Shown one piece after another: positions 1-7,702 of a stretch of 64,000 bases of DNA. The position numbers were made by a program, and so were the translations under genes. Each line of letters opens with the position of its first letter. Position 1 is the first letter of the stretch. The notes beneath the pieces were generated by a model. The model was not told where the DNA came from. It searched no databases and saw only the letters and a program-made list of their open reading frames with translations. This DNA comes from JAFMJV01 sp963814315 (GTDB taxonomy: Bacteria; Chloroflexota; Limnocylindria; Limnocylindrales; CSP1-4), in contig CAWFCG010000003.1 of assembly GCA_963814315.1 (NCBI GenBank), forward strand, positions 62,001 through 126,000, read 5' to 3'.

Positions 1-794
1 AGTCTCGATCCCAGGTCGAGAAGATGGCCGTGGCCGGGCGCCTCACCGCCGCCGCGCTCGACGCGGTGGCAGAGGCCATCAAGCCCGGCATGACGCCGTT
101 GCAGCTCGATGCCATCGCCGACGCTGTCATCCGCGACGGCGGTGGGACGCCCAATTTCATCGGCGTCCCCGGTCATCTCGCGCCCTTCGCGCACGCCACC
201 TGCATCTCCATCGACGATGAGGTCGTCCACGGCATACCCGACGAGCGAGTCATCCGGGAGGGCATGCTGGTCTCAGTCGATTGTGGCGCAGACGTCGACG
301 GCTGGAACGGCGACTCGGCGCGCACCTTCCTCATGGGCGATGTGCCGCCAGCGGCGCGGAAGCTTTCGGAGACCACGCGGGCAGGCATGCTCGCGGGCGT
401 CCGCGCCTCGGTCGCGGGCGCCACGCTCGAGGATGTGGCGGGTGCCATCGAGGACGTTGGGCTGGCAGCCGGCTACGGCATCGTGCGCGGCTACGTCGGT
501 CATGGCATCGGCAATGACATGCACGAAGAACCGCAGGTCACCAACTACCGCACCGGTCGCAAGGGTCGCAAGATCGAGGTCGGCCTGTGCATCGCCATCG
601 AGCCCATGTTCACCATCGGCGGCTTCGACACGCGCGTCAAGCCCGACGGCTGGACGGTCGCCACCGCTGACGGCAGCCTGGCTGCCCACTGGGAGCACAC
701 GCTCGCGGTCACCGTCGATGGCCCGCGCATCCTGACACTGGCCGCCGGCGAGCTCGTCGAAGGCCTGCCTGCCATGGCAGTGCTGAGCGCGTGA
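1..794 (+). CDS. map: Methionine aminopeptidase type I, 5'-partial
   Basis: Removes the initiator methionine from nascent proteins. The five metal ligands of the family are visible, numbering from the in-frame ATG at 24: D86, D97, H160 (VGHGIGNDMHEE), E193 (IAIEPMF) and E224 (HWEHT). The reading frame stays open to the left edge, and the codons before ATG 24 read RSQVEK. Together with MAVAGR this matches the usual start of the enzyme, in which an EKM-x-x-AG motif lies about ten residues after the initiator. I therefore think the true start lies outside the window and ATG 24 is internal. Position just before infA and rpmJ is the classic end of the secY-adk-map ribosomal operon. Confidence 0.95.
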   Translation, partial: SRSQVEKMAVAGRLTAAALDAVAEAIKPGMTPLQLDAIADAVIRDGGGTPNFIGVPGHLAPFAHATCISIDDEVVHGIPDERVIREGMLVSVDCGADVDGWNGDSARTFLMGDVPPAARKLSETTRAGMLAGVRASVAGATLEDVAGAIEDVGLAAGYGIVRGYVGHGIGNDMHEEPQVTNYRTGRKGRKIEVGLCIAIEPMFTIGGFDTRVKPDGWTVATADGSLAAHWEHTLAVTVDGPRILTLAAGELVEGLPAMAVLSA

Positions 795-812
795 GCGTGG
801 CTCGGACAGCGG

Positions 813-841
813 TTGCCGGTTCGGTGCGACTTCTGATACAC
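813..841 (+). promoter_or_regulatory. Possible sigma-70 type promoter upstream of infA
   Basis: In the 161-base gap between map and infA there is a TTGCCG hexamer (813-818) followed 16-17 bases later by GATACA or ATACAC (835-841). This would give infA and the ribosomal genes downstream a promoter of their own in addition to read-through from map. The rest of the gap has no ORF. The assignment rests on spacing and resemblance only. Confidence 0.35.
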
Positions 842-955
842 TCATTGTTCGCGCGCCGGGGCGATCTCGGCGCTTGCTGGCGCCCCGCCGACCGTGTCGG
901 ATCTGGCGTCGGGCCCATTCCAGTCAACCAGTAGCCGGGGTTTCAGCGGTCGCCT

Positions 956-1174
956 GTGGCAAAGAAAGATGCAATCGAGGTCGAAGGAACGGTCATCGAG
1001 CCGTTGCCGAACACCATGTTCCGAATCGAGCTCGAGGACAAGCATCAGGTTCTGGCGCACATCAGCGGCAAGTTGCGGATGAATTTCATCCGCATCCTTC
1101 CCGGCGATCGCGTTCGCGTCGAGTTGTCGCCTTACGACCTCTCGCGCGGCCGCATCACATATCGACTCAAGTAG
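956..1174 (+). CDS. infA: Translation initiation factor IF-1
   Basis: A 72-residue protein matching IF-1 over its whole length: AKKDAIEVEGTV at the start, then the OB-fold segments LPNTMFRIEL, HQVLAHISGKLR and the conserved ending GRITYRLK. It binds the ribosomal A site during initiation. The start codon is GTG. The length is exactly that of the family, so the start is secure even though no good Shine-Dalgarno precedes it. It lies between map and rpmJ, the standard arrangement. Confidence 0.98.
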   Translation: MAKKDAIEVEGTVIEPLPNTMFRIELEDKHQVLAHISGKLRMNFIRILPGDRVRVELSPYDLSRGRITYRLK

Positions 1175-1190
1175 GACGGTAGAGAACGAC

Positions 1191-1304
1191 GTGAAGGTCT
1201 CTGCATCGGTGAAGAGGCGCTGTGAGCGCTGCAAGGTGGTCAGCAGAAAGGGCCGTGTCATGGTCATCTGCTCGAACCCCAAGCACAAGCAGCGCCAGGG
1301 CTAG
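1191..1304 (+). CDS. rpmJ: 50S ribosomal protein L36, zinc-binding type
   Basis: A 37-codon gene starting at GTG. The protein is MKVSASVKRRCERCKVVSRK, continuing GRVMVICSNPKHKQRQG. The zinc ligands C11, C14, C27 and H32 of the C+ form of L36 are all present. It begins 16 bases after infA and its stop codon is directly followed by the AGGAGG that serves rpsM. Confidence 0.97.
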   Translation: MKVSASVKRRCERCKVVSRKGRVMVICSNPKHKQRQG

Positions 1305-1312
1305 GAGGAACG

Positions 1313-1684
1313 GTGGCACGTATCGCCGGCATCGATATCCCCCGCGAGAAGCGGGTGGAGATCGCGCTGACTTACATCTACGGGATCGGGCTGCCGACCA
1401 GCCAGAAGGTCCTGACCCAGGCCAACGTGAATCCGGACACCCGTGTCCGCGACCTCACTGATGAGCAGGTCAATCGCCTGCGCGAGATCATCGACCGCCG
1501 CTACACCGTTGAGGGCGACCTTCGTCGCGAGACGGCCATGAACATCAAACGGTTGACCGAGATCGGTTCCTATCGCGGCCTTCGACACCGGCGCAACCTA
1601 CCGGTCCGTGGCCAGCGTACCAAGACCAACGCACGCCAGCGACGCGGTCCCAAGAAGACCGTCGGCGTCCGGCGCAAGAAGTAA
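1313..1684 (+). CDS. rpsM: 30S ribosomal protein S13
   Basis: 123 residues, starting at GTG with AGGAGG seven bases upstream. It begins ARIAGIDIPREKRVEIALTY and contains the YGIG...S helix-hairpin-helix segment, then the basic tail with RGQRTKTNARQRRGPKKT. S13 sits in the head of the small subunit and contacts S19 and the P-site tRNA. Order infA-rpmJ-rpsM-rpsK-rpsD-rpoA-rplQ is canonical. Confidence 0.98.
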   Translation: MARIAGIDIPREKRVEIALTYIYGIGLPTSQKVLTQANVNPDTRVRDLTDEQVNRLREIIDRRYTVEGDLRRETAMNIKRLTEIGSYRGLRHRRNLPVRGQRTKTNARQRRGPKKTVGVRRKK

Positions 1685-1758
1685 GCACCTTCGCCGCGGC
1701 GGTCCGGCTCCAGTAGCCGGTCGACCATGCGGCGCCACGCAGGAGAGACACCCGATCG

Positions 1759-2154
1759 ATGGCGGAACGCAAGCGCGCCACGAAGTCCAGGCGCAAGGAG
1801 AAGAAGAACATCCCGTCAGGGCATGTTCATATCCAGGCGACCTTCAACAATACGATCGTGACGATCACGGACCTTGGTGGTGCAGTCGTGGCTTGGGGTA
1901 GCGCCGGTACGGCTGGGTTCAAGGGCTCTCGCAAGTCCACCCCGTACGCTGCTGCCCTCGCCGCCGATGGTGCTGCCAAGCGCGCCATGGAACACGGCAT
2001 GCGCCAGATCGAGGTCTTCGTGAAGGGCCCTGGGTCGGGTCGCGAGCAGGCCATCCGTTCGCTACAGGCGGCCGGGCTTGAGGTCAGCGCCATCACCGAC
2101 GTCACGCCACTCCCGCACAACGGCTGCCGCGCCCCCAAGCGGCGCCGGGTCTAG
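1759..2154 (+). CDS. rpsK: 30S ribosomal protein S11
   Basis: 131 residues. After a basic N-terminus (AERKRATKSRRKEKKN) comes the conserved HIQATFNNTIVTITD, then GFKGSRKSTPYAAALAA and the C-terminal DVTPLPHNGCRAPKRRRV. S11 lines the mRNA exit region of the small subunit platform. The preceding 74-base gap carries an AGGAGAG Shine-Dalgarno. Confidence 0.98.
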   Translation: MAERKRATKSRRKEKKNIPSGHVHIQATFNNTIVTITDLGGAVVAWGSAGTAGFKGSRKSTPYAAALAADGAAKRAMEHGMRQIEVFVKGPGSGREQAIRSLQAAGLEVSAITDVTPLPHNGCRAPKRRRV

Positions 2155-2168
2155 GGGAGGCCTGAGTC

Positions 2169-2795
2169 ATGGCTCGATATCGAGGACCCGTCTCGCGCCT
2201 CTGTCGGCGTGAGGGCATGAAGCTGTACCTGAAGGGCAGCAAGTGCTACACCAAGAAGTGCCCCTTCGAGCGCCGCGGCACGCCGCCCGGCCAGCACGGC
2301 ATCCGCCGCCGCAAGATGTCCAACTACGGCATCCAGCTGCGCGAGAAGCAGAAAGTGCGTCGCGTCTACATGGTCAACGAGCGTCCCTTCAGGCGCCTGT
2401 ACGACACGGCTGCGTCGCGTCCCGGTGTGACCGGTGAGAACCTGCTGCGCCTGCTTGAAACCCGCCTTGACAACGTCGTCTACCGCATGGGCTTCGCCAG
2501 CAGTCGTGCTCAGGCGCGCCAGCTCGTGAGCCACGGCCACTTCGACGTCAACGGTGTGCGCACCAACATCCCTTCGTTCCGCGTCCGTGAGGGCGACAAG
2601 ATCGAGGTGCACGGCAGCAGCCGCAAGACCGAATACTTCAAGCAGCTGAAGGACGCCATCGGTGGCGCCCAGAAGCCTGACTGGGTCAACGTGGACGCCG
2701 ACAAGCTTGTCGGGACCGTTGCCGCGATGCCGACCCGCGACCAGATGCCGCTCGAACTCAACGAGCAGCTCGTGGTCGAGTACTACTCGAGGTAG
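2169..2795 (+). CDS. rpsD: 30S ribosomal protein S4
   Basis: 208 residues. The N-terminal zinc-finger-like region has three visible cysteines (C12, C26, C31) in LCRREGMKLYLKGSKCYTKKC. The S4 RNA-binding domain follows near residues 95-160 (LETRLDNVVYRMGFASSRAQARQLVSHGHF). S4 is a primary assembly protein of the 30S body. Starts 14 bases after rpsK with GGGAGG upstream. Confidence 0.98.
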   Translation: MARYRGPVSRLCRREGMKLYLKGSKCYTKKCPFERRGTPPGQHGIRRRKMSNYGIQLREKQKVRRVYMVNERPFRRLYDTAASRPGVTGENLLRLLETRLDNVVYRMGFASSRAQARQLVSHGHFDVNGVRTNIPSFRVREGDKIEVHGSSRKTEYFKQLKDAIGGAQKPDWVNVDADKLVGTVAAMPTRDQMPLELNEQLVVEYYSR

Positions 2796-2804
2796 CGCCA
2801 GCCC

Positions 2805-3857
2805 ATGATCGAAATGGAGAACGCCCAGATCGAGTCCATCGAGGAGCTCGAGACGGAGACGTACGGCAAGTACGAGGCCAGCCCGCTTCGCGCCGGCTAC
2901 GGTGTCACGTTGGGCAACGCGCTTCGACGCGTGCTGCTCTCCTCCCTGGAGGGCGCGGCCATCACGTCCGTGCAGATTCGCGACGTCAGCCATGAATTCA
3001 GCACCATCGCTGGGGTCAAGGAGGATGTCATCCAGATCCTCCTCAATCTCAAGCGGCTGCGGCTAAAGAGTTACGTCCCCCATCCCACCCAGCTCAAGCT
3101 CATCAAGAGCGGGGCTGGGCCGGTCACCGCCGCTGATATCGTGGAGTCCGCTGACGTCGAGATCGTCAACCCCGACCAGCACATCCTGACGCTGGAGCCC
3201 GACGCCACCATCGAGATGGACCTGACCGTGGAGCGGGGCACCGGCTACCTGTCCGCTGACGACACCAAGGAAGGCCTCCCCATCGGCGTCATCCCCGTCG
3301 ATGCCATCTTCACGCCCGTGCGCAAGGTCGACTACCACGTCGAGAACACTCGCGTCGGACAGGTCACCAACTACGACAAGCTGACCTTGGTCATCGAGAC
3401 CGACGGCACCATCTCGCCGGAGGAGGCGCTCTCCCGCGCCGCAGAGATGCTGGTCGAGCAGTTCAGCCAATTCACTACCGCTGGTCGCCAGCTCACCAGC
3501 GACGTGGAGGCCGTGGCCGGGGCGGAGTCGCTGCCGTCCAACGTGCTTGACATGCCCATCGAGGACCTGGACCTGCCGATGCGCGCCTACAACTCGCTGA
3601 AGCGCAACAACATCGTCAAGGTCGGCCAGCTGTTGCAGCTGCAGGATGAGGATCTGCTGCGGATGCGCAACTTCGGCCGCAAGTCTCTCGATGAGATGAA
3701 GGAGCGCTTGCGCATGCGCGGCTTCCTGCCGCCTGAGGACGAGGCCCTGGAGGGTTTCGATGCTGATGCTGACATCGAGGACGAGGACGAGGATGATGAG
3801 GATCTGATGGACGCGTCCGAGGATGAGGGCGAAGAGCCCTTCAAGGAGGACGCCTAG
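2805..3857 (+). CDS. rpoA: RNA polymerase alpha subunit
   Basis: 350 residues. The N-terminal assembly domain contains the signature FxPLRAGYGVTLGNALRRVLLSSLEG. The C-terminal helix-hairpin-helix domain begins near residue 250 (IEDLDLPMRAYNSLKRNNI...RKSLDEMKERL), which binds UP elements and activators. The last 40 or so residues form a very acidic tail rich in Glu and Asp, longer than in most bacterial alpha subunits; it looks disordered. Ten bases separate it from rpsD and two from rplQ. Confidence 0.98.
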   Translation: MIEMENAQIESIEELETETYGKYEASPLRAGYGVTLGNALRRVLLSSLEGAAITSVQIRDVSHEFSTIAGVKEDVIQILLNLKRLRLKSYVPHPTQLKLIKSGAGPVTAADIVESADVEIVNPDQHILTLEPDATIEMDLTVERGTGYLSADDTKEGLPIGVIPVDAIFTPVRKVDYHVENTRVGQVTNYDKLTLVIETDGTISPEEALSRAAEMLVEQFSQFTTAGRQLTSDVEAVAGAESLPSNVLDMPIEDLDLPMRAYNSLKRNNIVKVGQLLQLQDEDLLRMRNFGRKSLDEMKERLRMRGFLPPEDEALEGFDADADIEDEDEDDEDLMDASEDEGEEPFKEDA

Positions 3858-3859
3858 CC

Positions 3860-4213
3860 ATGGCCCATCGCATCGATGGCCGCAAGTTCGGCCGCAAGAC
3901 CGCCCCGCGTCAGGCCATGTACGCCAACCTCATCGTGTCGGTGCTGCGCTACGAGCAGATCAAGACCACCGAGGCCAAGGCCAAGGAGGTCCGCGGCATG
4001 GTCGAGCGTGTCATCACCCTGGCCAAGGGTGGGACGCTGGCCCAGCGACGCCGCATCGTGTCCGAGCTGCCCAATGAGCCGCTCGTGATCGAGAAGCTCT
4101 TTGACGAGATCGTGCCCCGTTACGGGGATCGCAGCTCGGGCTACACCCGGGTCGTCAAGCTGGGTCCCCGGCCCGGCGATAACGCCCCCATGGTCCAGCT
4201 CGAGCTGGTCTAA
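3860..4213 (+). CDS. rplQ: 50S ribosomal protein L17
   Basis: 117 residues, the short bacterial form. It opens MAHRIDGRKFGRKTAPRQAM and has the conserved LRYEQIKTTEAKAKEVR and GYTRVVKLGPRPGDNAPM segments. L17 surrounds the polypeptide exit tunnel. It starts two bases after the rpoA stop, so the two are almost certainly translationally coupled. Confidence 0.98.
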   Translation: MAHRIDGRKFGRKTAPRQAMYANLIVSVLRYEQIKTTEAKAKEVRGMVERVITLAKGGTLAQRRRIVSELPNEPLVIEKLFDEIVPRYGDRSSGYTRVVKLGPRPGDNAPMVQLELV

Positions 4214-4287
4214 CCAACCCGCCACGCCGGACGCCCAGGCGTCACGGCACGACGGACAGTATGAAGCACGCCCGAGAGGGCGGCCCC

Positions 4288-5055
4288 GTGCGGTATCGCG
4301 CCCGGGTCCAATACGACGGCACTGAGTTCGCCGGTTTCCAGGCCCAGCCTGGACGTCGGACCGTCCAGGGAGAGTTGGAACGCGCCTTGGCCCACCTGTC
4401 GGGTGGCCCACGCATCCAGGTCAAATCGGCCGGTCGGACGGACGCCGGGGTGCATGCCACCGGGCAGGTGATCGCGTTCACCTGGACCGGCAGCATGACC
4501 GCGAAGCGACTGGGTCCGGCCATCGGGGCACTCTTGCCCCGGGACGTCGCGATCGGTCCGCTGACACGGGTAGCGCTCGATTTCGATCCACGTCGCGCTG
4601 CGACGCGGAGGACCTATCGCTACAGCATCTGGACGGGGCCGCGCAGCCCGCTGCGCAACCGCTACGCCTACGAGCTCGATGAACGCCTCGATGTCGGGGC
4701 CATGCAGGACGCCGCCAGCCATCTGCTGGGGCGTCATGACTTCTCGCCTTTCGGGCGCGTTCAGAACACTGCCACCAGGACCTTGTATGAGGTTCGATTG
4801 CGCCGGCATGGCTATCTGGTCACCATCGATGTGACTGGTGATGCCTTCCTACGCAAGATGGTGCGCAGCATCGTGGCCGCACTCATCAGAATCGGGATGG
4901 GACGTGCCACGACGGAGGAATTGGTCAGGCAGCTTGGCTCGCCGGGCCGTGCCTTCGACGGAGCTATCGTTCCGGCGCAGGGTCTTTGCCTGCGACGGGT
5001 GGCGATGGGACCGCCAAGCAAGACGAATGACAAGGAAGTACGACAGGGGCCATGA
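4288..5055 (+). CDS. truA: tRNA pseudouridine(38-40) synthase TruA
   Basis: Converts U38-U40 of the tRNA anticodon arm to pseudouridine. It has the YDGTEFAGFQ start, the catalytic loop GRTDAGVHATGQV (the Asp is the nucleophile), RRTYRY and the C-terminal FLRKMVRSIVAALIRIGMGR. I prefer the GTG at 4288 because GAGAGGG precedes it; an in-frame ATG at 4261 would add nine residues without a ribosome site. Its stop overlaps the rplM start (ATGA). TruA within the S13/L17/L13/S9 block is a common arrangement in Gram-positive and Chloroflexota genomes. Confidence 0.95.
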   Translation: MRYRARVQYDGTEFAGFQAQPGRRTVQGELERALAHLSGGPRIQVKSAGRTDAGVHATGQVIAFTWTGSMTAKRLGPAIGALLPRDVAIGPLTRVALDFDPRRAATRRTYRYSIWTGPRSPLRNRYAYELDERLDVGAMQDAASHLLGRHDFSPFGRVQNTATRTLYEVRLRRHGYLVTIDVTGDAFLRKMVRSIVAALIRIGMGRATTEELVRQLGSPGRAFDGAIVPAQGLCLRRVAMGPPSKTNDKEVRQGP

Positions 5056-5498
5056 GCAGGACCTACACGCCAAAGGCAAGTGAGATCGAGCGCCAGTGGT
5101 TGGTCGTCGACGCCGACGGTCAGACGCTCGGCCGTCTCGCCACGGGTGTGGCGCGACTGCTGACGGGCAAGCACAAGCCCAGCTACTCGACCCATATCGA
5201 CACCGGCGATCACGTCATCGTGATCAACGCCGAGAAGATCAGGGTGACCGGCAACAAGCTGGACTCCAAACGCTACTATCGCCATAGCGGTTATCCCGGG
5301 GGCTTCCGCGAGGAGAAGCTCGACCACCTGCTGGCACGACGGCCGGAGGAGGTCGTGCGACGCGCCATCAAGGGGATGGTGCCGCATACCAAGCTCGGCA
5401 CCCAGCAGCTGCGCAAGCTCAAGGTGTACGCCGGCAAGGATCATCCGCACGAGGCACAGCAGCCGGTCCCCGCTCCGGCAGGAGGCGCGAACTCATGA
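5052..5498 (+). CDS. rplM: 50S ribosomal protein L13
   Basis: 148 residues. It has the family segments WLVVDADGQTLGRLAT, LLTGKHKPSY, HVIVINAEKIRVTGNKL and AIKGMVPHTKLG. L13 is an early assembly protein of the large subunit. The C-terminus (PHEAQQPVPAPAGGANS) is a few residues longer than usual and overlaps rpsI by four bases. Confidence 0.98.
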   Translation: MSRTYTPKASEIERQWLVVDADGQTLGRLATGVARLLTGKHKPSYSTHIDTGDHVIVINAEKIRVTGNKLDSKRYYRHSGYPGGFREEKLDHLLARRPEEVVRRAIKGMVPHTKLGTQQLRKLKVYAGKDHPHEAQQPVPAPAGGANS

Positions 5499-5893
5499 AC
5501 CAGGCTAGCTTCCACGAGGGCACTGGCCGCCGCAAGACGGCCACGGCTCGCGTCCGGCTGCTCGCCGGCGAGGGTGAGGTCGTCGTCAACGGCCGCAGCC
5601 TTGAAGAGCACTTCGGCAACGCGGTCGACCTCAACGACATCATGATGCCGTTCCGTGTCACCGGTACCGAGGGTCGCTACAACGCCATGATCAAGGTACA
5701 GGGCGGCGGCCATCATGGTCAGGCAGGTGCCATCCGTCACGGCATCGCTCGGGCGCTGCTGCAGTCGGATCCTGAGGGTGCCCGGCTGCCGCTCCGCAAG
5801 GCCGGCCTCCTCTCGCGCGACCCGCGCATGAAGGAGCGCAAGAAGTACGGTCTCAAGCGGGCCCGCAAGGCGCCGCAGTTCACCAAGCGCTAG
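5495..5893 (+). CDS. rpsI: 30S ribosomal protein S9
   Basis: 132 residues, with the conserved GTGRRKTATARVRL start, GGGHHGQAGAIRHGIARAL, and the basic tail ERKKYGLKRARKAPQFTKR whose last residue reaches the P-site tRNA. Overlaps rplM by ATGA. It is the last gene of the ribosomal block here; a hairpin lies 36 bases downstream. Confidence 0.98.
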   Translation: MNQASFHEGTGRRKTATARVRLLAGEGEVVVNGRSLEEHFGNAVDLNDIMMPFRVTGTEGRYNAMIKVQGGGHHGQAGAIRHGIARALLQSDPEGARLPLRKAGLLSRDPRMKERKKYGLKRARKAPQFTKR

Positions 5894-5928
5894 CGCGCCA
5901 GCTCGCCGTCGCGCGAGTCATTCGCGGC

Positions 5929-5949
5929 CGGGGTCGCTCGGCGACCCCG
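5929..5949 (+). terminator. Hairpin after rpsI, probable terminator
   Basis: CGGGGTCGC, a three-base loop TCG, and GCGACCCCG form a perfect 9-bp stem 36 bases after the rpsI stop. The run of T usually found in an intrinsic terminator is missing (the sequence continues AGAAACCC), so it may act with Rho or as an RNA 3'-end stabiliser. Confidence 0.5.
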
Positions 5950-6053
5950 AGAAACCCGCTACGGTTCCCGACCACCCTGGACCATACCCGTCCACAGCGT
6001 GGGACCTTCAGGGCATCGTCCAGCGGTGTGGTTTTGCCTGATGGTTAGTGCGC

Positions 6054-6791
6054 ATGAGTGACCCGGTCTCCACGCGCTATAAGGACGCGCTTCGGCGTGG
6101 TCATCTTGCGGTGGTCAGGGGACGCCCGCGAGAGGCCGTCGGTCACTACGAGGAAGCCGGTGCGCTGGCCCCCGATCGGCCCTTGCCGTTCGTCTCCATC
6201 GGCAACGTCTATCTGCAGATGCGTCAGCCCAGGGAGGCACTCGAAGCGTTCGACCAGGCCCTTGCGCGCGCGCCATCCGATCTCGACGCCATGCGCGGCA
6301 AGGTGGCCGCGTTGGAGGCCGCGGGCAAAGAGTTGGAGGCTGGCGCCTTGCGTATGCGCGCCGCCGAGCTCGAGGCCATGGAGCGCGCTGGGCGCCGTCG
6401 CGCCGCGGCAGCCGACCCTGGGTCGCTGGAGTTGGAGGGCCATGTCAGCAACGGTGCTGCGGCCCGCGCGGCAGGCGACCTGGACATCGCCGTGGCGGCC
6501 TACCTCACCGCGGCCAACGGCTTCGCTGCCATCAACGAACTCGATGCGGCCATCGACGCCTGCCTGCGGGCACTGGAAGCGCACTGCGGCAACATCGATG
6601 TCCACTTCACCCTGGCCATGCTCTACCTGCGCAAGGGCTGGGCCGAGCATGCTGAGCAACGAGCGCTGCTGATCGAACGTCGGCTGGACATCGACGACGA
6701 CCCGCGTCGGCGCGCCGCCTTGCATGCCCTGGCGCGCGATTTCCGGTCGCTCGGTCCCGAGCTCGAGCGTCTCGCCTCCTCACGGCCATGA
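6054..6791 (+). CDS. TPR-repeat protein
   Basis: About 245 residues, almost entirely helical. Several tetratricopeptide-like units can be read: RRGHLAVVRGRPREAVGHYEEA, the next repeat ending PREALEAFDQALARAP, and later AARAAGDLDIAVAAYLTAANGF with IHFTLAMLYLRKGWAEHAE-like spacing. No signal peptide or membrane segment, so it is probably cytoplasmic and mediates protein contacts. I chose the ATG at 6054 over a GTG six bases upstream. It lies 41 bases before cdaA in the same direction and may share its operon. Its partner is unknown. Confidence 0.75.
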   Translation: MSDPVSTRYKDALRRGHLAVVRGRPREAVGHYEEAGALAPDRPLPFVSIGNVYLQMRQPREALEAFDQALARAPSDLDAMRGKVAALEAAGKELEAGALRMRAAELEAMERAGRRRAAAADPGSLELEGHVSNGAAARAAGDLDIAVAAYLTAANGFAAINELDAAIDACLRALEAHCGNIDVHFTLAMLYLRKGWAEHAEQRALLIERRLDIDDDPRRRAALHALARDFRSLGPELERLASSRP

Positions 6792-6817
6792 TGACCGCCA
6801 GGCCCCGGTGGCGGTGG

Positions 6818-6823
6818 TAGGCT
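6818..6823 (+). promoter_or_regulatory. -10 element (TAGGCT) close to the cdaA start
   Basis: TAGGCT ends nine bases before the cdaA ATG. The same hexamer sits six bases before the recO start. A transcript from it would have almost no 5' leader. Confidence 0.45.
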
Positions 6824-6832
6824 CAGGCGTCG

Positions 6833-7702
6833 ATGGACCTCTTGAGCGACCTTGCCACAGACCTGAAGGTCGAGCCGCGCGCGCTCCTGGACGTCCTTCT
6901 GACCGCGGTCATCATCTACCTGGTATTGCGGCTCATCCAGGGCACGCGCGCCGTTCGATTGGCCATCGGCGCCACCATCGTCTACGCGGTGTATATCGTC
7001 GCCCAGTCGCTGGAGCTGCGGCTCCTTTCTGGCATCCTCCAGGCCGGCGCCGTGGTCGGGCTGCTGGCTGTCGTGGTCGTCTTCCAGCCGGAGCTGCGGC
7101 GTGGGCTGGACCGACTCGGACGCGTCGGCTCGTGGGGCTGGCTGGGCGCGTCCGAGACGGGTGGCCACCAACGCACTGCGGCATTGTTGGCAGCCGCCGC
7201 GGCCAAGCTGTCGCGTCGGCGCACCGGCGCCTTGATCGTGATCGAGCGGGACACGGGCCTCGGTGACATGGCCGAGGCCGGCGTGATGATGAACGCCGAC
7301 CTTTCCGCGGAGTTGCTGTCCTCGCTCTTTGCGCCGGGCTATCCACTCCACGATGGCGCGGTCATCGTTCGCGGCGATGAGATCGTGGCGGCTGGCGTGA
7401 TGCTGCCATTGGCCGAGCGTGAGGCGTCCCTTGAGCAGTACGGCACACGTCACCGAGCGGCCCTCGGGGTGACCGAGCAGACCGATGCGTTGGCGCTCGT
7501 GGTCAGCGAGGAGAGCGGCAGCATCAGTCTGGCCCAGGGCGGCAGCATCGTTCGAGATCTCGACGAGGACGAGTTGCGTCAGCGTCTGTATGGCCTCCTG
7601 GCCAGGCCCGACGTGACCGGCCGCGCCTTCTGGGGATCGCGGCGAAGCCAGCCGGAGTCCGTGGTCGTCGCGGCATCGACCGAAACGGGCGAGGAGCCAT
7701 GA
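6833..7702 (+). CDS. cdaA: Diadenylate cyclase CdaA (DAC domain)
   Basis: Makes cyclic di-AMP from two ATP. The first 95 residues contain three hydrophobic segments (LLDVLLTAVIIYLVLRLI, AIGATIVYAVYIVAQ, AGAVVGLLAVVVVF), the membrane anchor of the CdaA class. The DAC domain follows with DGA at 174-176 and RHR at 206-208 (GTRHRAALGVTEQTDALALVVSEE). The C-terminus runs on about 40 residues after the domain. It is followed by ybbR and glmM with 4-base overlaps. This cdaA-ybbR(cdaR)-glmM order is the conserved c-di-AMP module in which CdaR and GlmM modulate the cyclase. Confidence 0.96.
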   Translation: MDLLSDLATDLKVEPRALLDVLLTAVIIYLVLRLIQGTRAVRLAIGATIVYAVYIVAQSLELRLLSGILQAGAVVGLLAVVVVFQPELRRGLDRLGRVGSWGWLGASETGGHQRTAALLAAAAAKLSRRRTGALIVIERDTGLGDMAEAGVMMNADLSAELLSSLFAPGYPLHDGAVIVRGDEIVAAGVMLPLAEREASLEQYGTRHRAALGVTEQTDALALVVSEESGSISLAQGGSIVRDLDEDELRQRLYGLLARPDVTGRAFWGSRRSQPESVVVAASTETGEEP